Part shown: in pieces, positions 48,466 to 51,274 of the stretch
How positions within the stretch are numbered: position 1 is the first letter of the stretch
How the letters are laid out: every line of letters begins with the position of its first letter
Assembly (NCBI GenBank): GCA_964466035.1
Contig: CAYXLR010000015.1
Span: 1-51,274 of the forward strand
Direction of reading: 5' to 3'
DNA length: 51,274 nt
Source of the DNA: JANQEA01 sp964466035
GTDB lineage: Bacteria > Bipolaricaulota > Bipolaricaulia > UBA7950 > UBA9294
Made by a program: the position numbers and the translations under genes
The notes under the pieces: generated by a model
Database searches by the model: none
Seen by the model: only the letters and a program-made list of their open reading frames with translations
What the model was told of the DNA's origin: nothing

Positions 48466-49141
48466 GCGGGCGGTCCACCTGTCGCTCGGTCGGGCCGACT
48501 ACGGATGGACGCTCGATCTGCAGCGGACCCTCCACGCCCGTCGGAAGGCCGGCGCGGCGCCGGACGTCGTCGTCACGGTCGAGCACGACCCGGTGATCAC
48601 GCTCGGACGGAGCGGATCGCGCGATCATCTTCTCGCTTCGCCGGACGAGCTAAAGCGGGAAGGGATCGGGGTGTTCGAGGTCGAGCGGGGCGGGGGCGTG
48701 ACCTATCACGGCCCGGGGCAGCTCGTCGTCTATCCGATCGTCGATCTCCGCGGACACGGCCGCGACGTGAGGCGGTTCGTCCGCGGGCTGGAAGGCGCGA
48801 CGATCACGACGCTGGCCGACCTGGGGATCGAAGCGGGTCGGAGGGACGGATACCCGGGCGTCTGGGTCTCGGACCGGAAGATCGCGTCGATCGGCGTCTA
48901 CGTCAGCGGTTGGGTGACGCGGCACGGCCTGGCGCTCAACGTGGCGGTGAACCCGGCCCACTTCGCGATGATCCGCCCGTGTGGCCTGTCGGTGGAGACC
49001 GTCTCGGTCTGCGATCTCCTCGGTCGGATGATCGACCTCGACCGGGTGCGGGACGCGTTCCTCGAACGGCTCGCCGAGCGGTTCGGCTGGGTGATGGAGG
49101 CGACGAGCTTGGACGAGGTCCTGGGAGGGGCGAGTGGGTAG
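48440..49141 (+). CDS. lipB: Octanoyl-ACP:protein octanoyltransferase
   Basis: Transfers octanoate from ACP to apo-lipoyl domains, the first step of lipoate synthesis. 233 residues. Signature RGGGVTYHGPGQLVVYPIVD; catalytic pair Lys147 in DRKIASIGVYV and Cys181 in MIRPCGLS. The start is not certain. TTG 48440, behind GGGGGGGAG and 26 nt inside the lipoyl-domain gene, is the only close candidate; no ATG or GTG fits. Homology begins at AVHLSLGRADYGWTLDLQ, about 12 residues after that TTG. The end overlaps lipA by 8 nt. Confidence 0.92.
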   Translation: MAGSSGPNRRAVHLSLGRADYGWTLDLQRTLHARRKAGAAPDVVVTVEHDPVITLGRSGSRDHLLASPDELKREGIGVFEVERGGGVTYHGPGQLVVYPIVDLRGHGRDVRRFVRGLEGATITTLADLGIEAGRRDGYPGVWVSDRKIASIGVYVSGWVTRHGLALNVAVNPAHFAMIRPCGLSVETVSVCDLLGRMIDLDRVRDAFLERLAERFGWVMEATSLDEVLGGASG

Positions 49142-50009
49142 ACACCCGGAGTGGATCCGCGTCCGCGCGCCGAGCCCGGCCGAGGCCGAGGGGATCCGCG
49201 CGATGCGCGACCTTCTAAGACGGCATCGCTTGACGACCGTCTGCCAGGGGGCGATCTGTCCGAACGCGGTCGAGTGCTGGGGGGCGCGGACGGCGACGTT
49301 CATGCTCCTCGGCGACGTCTGCACGCGCGCGTGCGGCTTCTGCGGCGTTCCGACCGGCGATCCCGGGGGCGCCGTCGATCGGGACGAGCCGGACCGGCTC
49401 GCCGCCGCGGTCGCCGAGCTCGGGCTTCGCTACGTAGTCCTCACCTCGGTCGACCGGGACGACCTTTCCGACGGCGGCTCCGCCCTCTTCGCCGAGGCGG
49501 TCGATCGGCTGAAGGCGACGATCCCCGGAATCCGCGTCGAAGTGCTCGTCCCCGACTTCCAAGGGGATCGGCGCGCCCTCGGCCGGCTGCTGGCGACCGA
49601 CGCCGACGTCTTCGGCCACAACGTGGAGACCGTCCGCCGGCTGACGCCGCGCCTGCGGGATCGCCGGGCGGGCTACGAGCTGTCCCTGGGGGTCCTCGCG
49701 GATCTGAGCGAGCGGGCCGTGGGCCGCTTCATCAAGAGCGGGCTGATGGTTGGGCTCGGCGAGACGCGGGCCGAGATCCGCGAAACCCTGGTCGATCTTC
49801 GCGGCGCCGGCGTCGACGTCGTGACGGTCGGGCAGTACCTCCGTCCGAGCCGACGGGCCGTCCCGGTCGAGCGGTACGCGGCGCCGGCGGAGTTCGCGGA
49901 AATCGAGAAGGAGGCGAGGGCGGTCGGCTTCGCCGCTGTCGTCTCCGGACCGCTCGTCCGAAGCTCGTACCACGCCCTTCAGGTCTACGAGGAGTCATGC
50001 GCCTCCTGA
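49134..50009 (+). CDS. lipA: Lipoyl synthase
   Basis: Radical-SAM enzyme that inserts two sulfurs into the octanoyl chain on lipoyl domains. 291 residues. The auxiliary cluster ligands are Cys37, Cys42 and Cys48 (VCQGAICPNAVECW). The SAM-cluster ligands are Cys63, Cys67 and Cys70 (DVCTRACGFC). The C-terminal RSSYHA supplies the serine ligand of the auxiliary cluster. GTG 49134 overlaps the lipB stop by 8 nt. It forms a complete endogenous lipoylation route with lipB and the free lipoyl domain. Confidence 0.96.
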   Translation: MGRHPEWIRVRAPSPAEAEGIRAMRDLLRRHRLTTVCQGAICPNAVECWGARTATFMLLGDVCTRACGFCGVPTGDPGGAVDRDEPDRLAAAVAELGLRYVVLTSVDRDDLSDGGSALFAEAVDRLKATIPGIRVEVLVPDFQGDRRALGRLLATDADVFGHNVETVRRLTPRLRDRRAGYELSLGVLADLSERAVGRFIKSGLMVGLGETRAEIRETLVDLRGAGVDVVTVGQYLRPSRRAVPVERYAAPAEFAEIEKEARAVGFAAVVSGPLVRSSYHALQVYEESCAS

Positions 50010-50740
50010 TCGACCCCGACCCGCTGGACCCGCGGCGCGGCCTGGCGACCGACGAAACGCTCCTCGCGTCGGTCCGGAGTGGAGGGGAGGACGCCGTCCG
50101 CCTGTGGGTGAACGGTCGCGCGGTCGTCGTCGGCCGATCGCAGTCGGTCGCCGACGAGGTCGATCTCGATTTCTCGGCCCGCCATCGGATCCCGGTCCTT
50201 CGCCGGATCTCCGGTGGGGGGACGGTCTACCACTACCCGGGGAACCTGAATGTCTCGGTCCTGTTGCGCGACGGGCGTCGGATCGGGTCGGTCCGCGACG
50301 CGTTTCGCGTCTTCGGCGGGGCGATCGCGACGGCGCTCGGCGGGCTCTGCCCGGGGATCTCGGCGGACGGGAACGACCTTCTGATCGGCGGCGCGAAGGT
50401 CGGGGGAGCGGCCCAGGCGTGCCGCGGCGACGCCCTCCTCTACCACTCGACGCTTCTCGTCGGACCGGTCGACGTCCCGATGGAGCGGCTGCTCCTCGCG
50501 CTCCGCCCCGGCTACCGGACGCGTCGCGTGCCGTCGCGGCCGCGGAGGACGGTCTCGTTGAGCGAGGCGTCCGGTCGCGACCTGCCGGTGGATCGGGTCG
50601 CAGAGGCGCTGATCCGGTCGCTCTCCGTCGCGTTGTCCGGGACGCCGGTCGAGGCCTGCCTCAGCGCGGAGGAGGAGCAGCGGGTAGGATGGCTGATCGC
50701 GCACAAGTACGGGGGCCCGCAATGGAACCGATTCCGCTGA
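49997..50740 (+). CDS. LplA/LipM-like lipoate- or octanoate-protein ligase/transferase
   Basis: A 247-residue protein of the BPL/LplA/LipB superfamily. The family motif is LRRISGGGTVYHYPGNLNVS, and the lysine is in IGGAKVGGAAQACRG. LplA activates free lipoate with ATP; LipM and LipL relatives instead move octanoyl or lipoyl groups between carrier proteins. The short length without the LplA accessory domain leaves these choices open. ATG 49997 lies 13 nt inside the lipA end. With lipB present, an amidotransferase or a salvage role would both make sense. Confidence 0.85.
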   Translation: MRLLIDPDPLDPRRGLATDETLLASVRSGGEDAVRLWVNGRAVVVGRSQSVADEVDLDFSARHRIPVLRRISGGGTVYHYPGNLNVSVLLRDGRRIGSVRDAFRVFGGAIATALGGLCPGISADGNDLLIGGAKVGGAAQACRGDALLYHSTLLVGPVDVPMERLLLALRPGYRTRRVPSRPRRTVSLSEASGRDLPVDRVAEALIRSLSVALSGTPVEACLSAEEEQRVGWLIAHKYGGPQWNRFR

Positions 50741-51274
50741 GCGATCGGAACGCGATCGCGGCCCAGATCGGCCGCCGGCCGCGCGGCCTCCTCGGCGTTC
50801 CCGTGCGCTGTTCGTACGGGTATCCGCAGGTGATCCGGGTCCGCCCCCTCATCGACGGGGAGCCGTTTCCGACGCTCTTCTGGCTGACGTGCCCGTACCT
50901 GGCCAAGGCGGTCGACCGCCTCGAGGCGGTCGGGTGGATCGGCCGTCTCGAGCGAAGGCTGGCCGAAGACGGCGCCCTCCGGGGGGGTATGGAACGGGCG
51001 CACCGACGGTACATCGAGGCGCGAGCCGTCCTGCTGATGGAGGACGAGCGGCGGACGATCGAGCTCCGCGGGCTCGCCTCCGGCCTGCTGGAGAAGGGGA
51101 TCGGAGGGATCGCCGACCGTCGCCGGCTGAAGTGCCTTCACCTGCACGTGGCCCACGCGTTGGCCGACGAGAACCCGATCGGTGCGATCGTTCTCGGAAT
51201 GCTGCCGGCGCTCGAATGCGGCCCCGAAGAAGTGATCTGCTCCGCCCTGCTGGAGGACGGAGCAGATCGTTCGG
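50722..51274 (+). CDS. DUF501 protein, 3'-truncated by the window end
   Basis: At least 184 residues, open to the last base. The N-terminal half matches DUF501: RRPRGLLGVPVRCSYGYPQV, PFPTLFWLTCPYLAKAVDRL, then a helix-rich part with HRRYIEARAVLLM. The later KCLHLHVAHALADENPIG segment is also typical. The family has no settled function; it is often near eno, ppx or divIC-type genes in actinobacteria. ATG 50722 overlaps the end of the ligase gene by 19 nt, so it is probably cotranscribed with the lipoate cassette. Confidence 0.82.
   Translation, partial: MEPIPLSDRNAIAAQIGRRPRGLLGVPVRCSYGYPQVIRVRPLIDGEPFPTLFWLTCPYLAKAVDRLEAVGWIGRLERRLAEDGALRGGMERAHRRYIEARAVLLMEDERRTIELRGLASGLLEKGIGGIADRRRLKCLHLHVAHALADENPIGAIVLGMLPALECGPEEVICSALLEDGADRS

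Overview
The window is a GC-rich (about two thirds G+C by eye) stretch of a bacterial chromosome with short intergenic gaps and many 1-26 nt gene overlaps. Two runs of exactly 100 N (33933-34032 and 48022-48121) show it is a scaffolded draft, so linkage across those points is weaker than elsewhere. I see no rRNA, insertion sequence, phage, plasmid or CRISPR array. The phylum cannot be fixed from the sequence. The large NusG insertion, the absence of rpoC behind rpoB and the deep-looking housekeeping proteins suggest a poorly sampled lineage. Gene content points to a heterotroph that ferments peptides, amino acids and purines, probably anaerobically (inference).

Layout. 1-8720 is the translation/transcription block: tuf (5' truncated), rpmG, tRNA-Trp, secE, nusG, rplK, rplA, rplJ, rplL, rpoB, then a NUDIX gene overlapping rpoB where rpoC would be expected. 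8906-11528 is kbl, a RidA protein and an M19 dipeptidase, all overlapping. 11525-18035 holds a two-P-loop protein, topA, a primary-type sigma factor overlapping topA tail to tail, a small exported protein, a GNAT and a PKD lipoprotein.

18108-31663 is the most distinctive region: two divergent operons for purine-type catabolism. The minus operon is ssnA - ygfK - threonine-synthase-like PLP enzyme - 2Fe-2S subunit - MobA/MocA-like protein - FAD subunit. The plus operon is adenine deaminase - FAD subunit - 2Fe-2S subunit - molybdopterin subunit. They share a 304-bp control region with a good promoter for the minus operon and a long leader for the plus operon. Two FAD/2Fe-2S pairs serve one visible molybdopterin subunit.

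31709-40671 holds a flavoprotein, an M32 carboxypeptidase, a TlpA-like thioredoxin, a PiT phosphate transporter, a 6-phosphogluconate dehydrogenase with an odd C-terminal tail, and a group of small membrane proteins (PspC, a LiaF-like two-TM protein, and two tandemly duplicated two-TM genes) resembling an envelope-stress set. 40790-46305 holds an Eis-like acetyltransferase, an SDR reductase, a HEAT-repeat protein, tryptophanase preceded by a promoter and a Trp-containing candidate leader peptide, and a frameshifted DMT transporter. 46302-47983 is a YrdC/Sua5 protein and YchF. 48217-50740 is a lipoate cassette: a free-standing lipoyl domain, lipB, lipA and an LplA-like ligase. The window ends inside a DUF501 gene.
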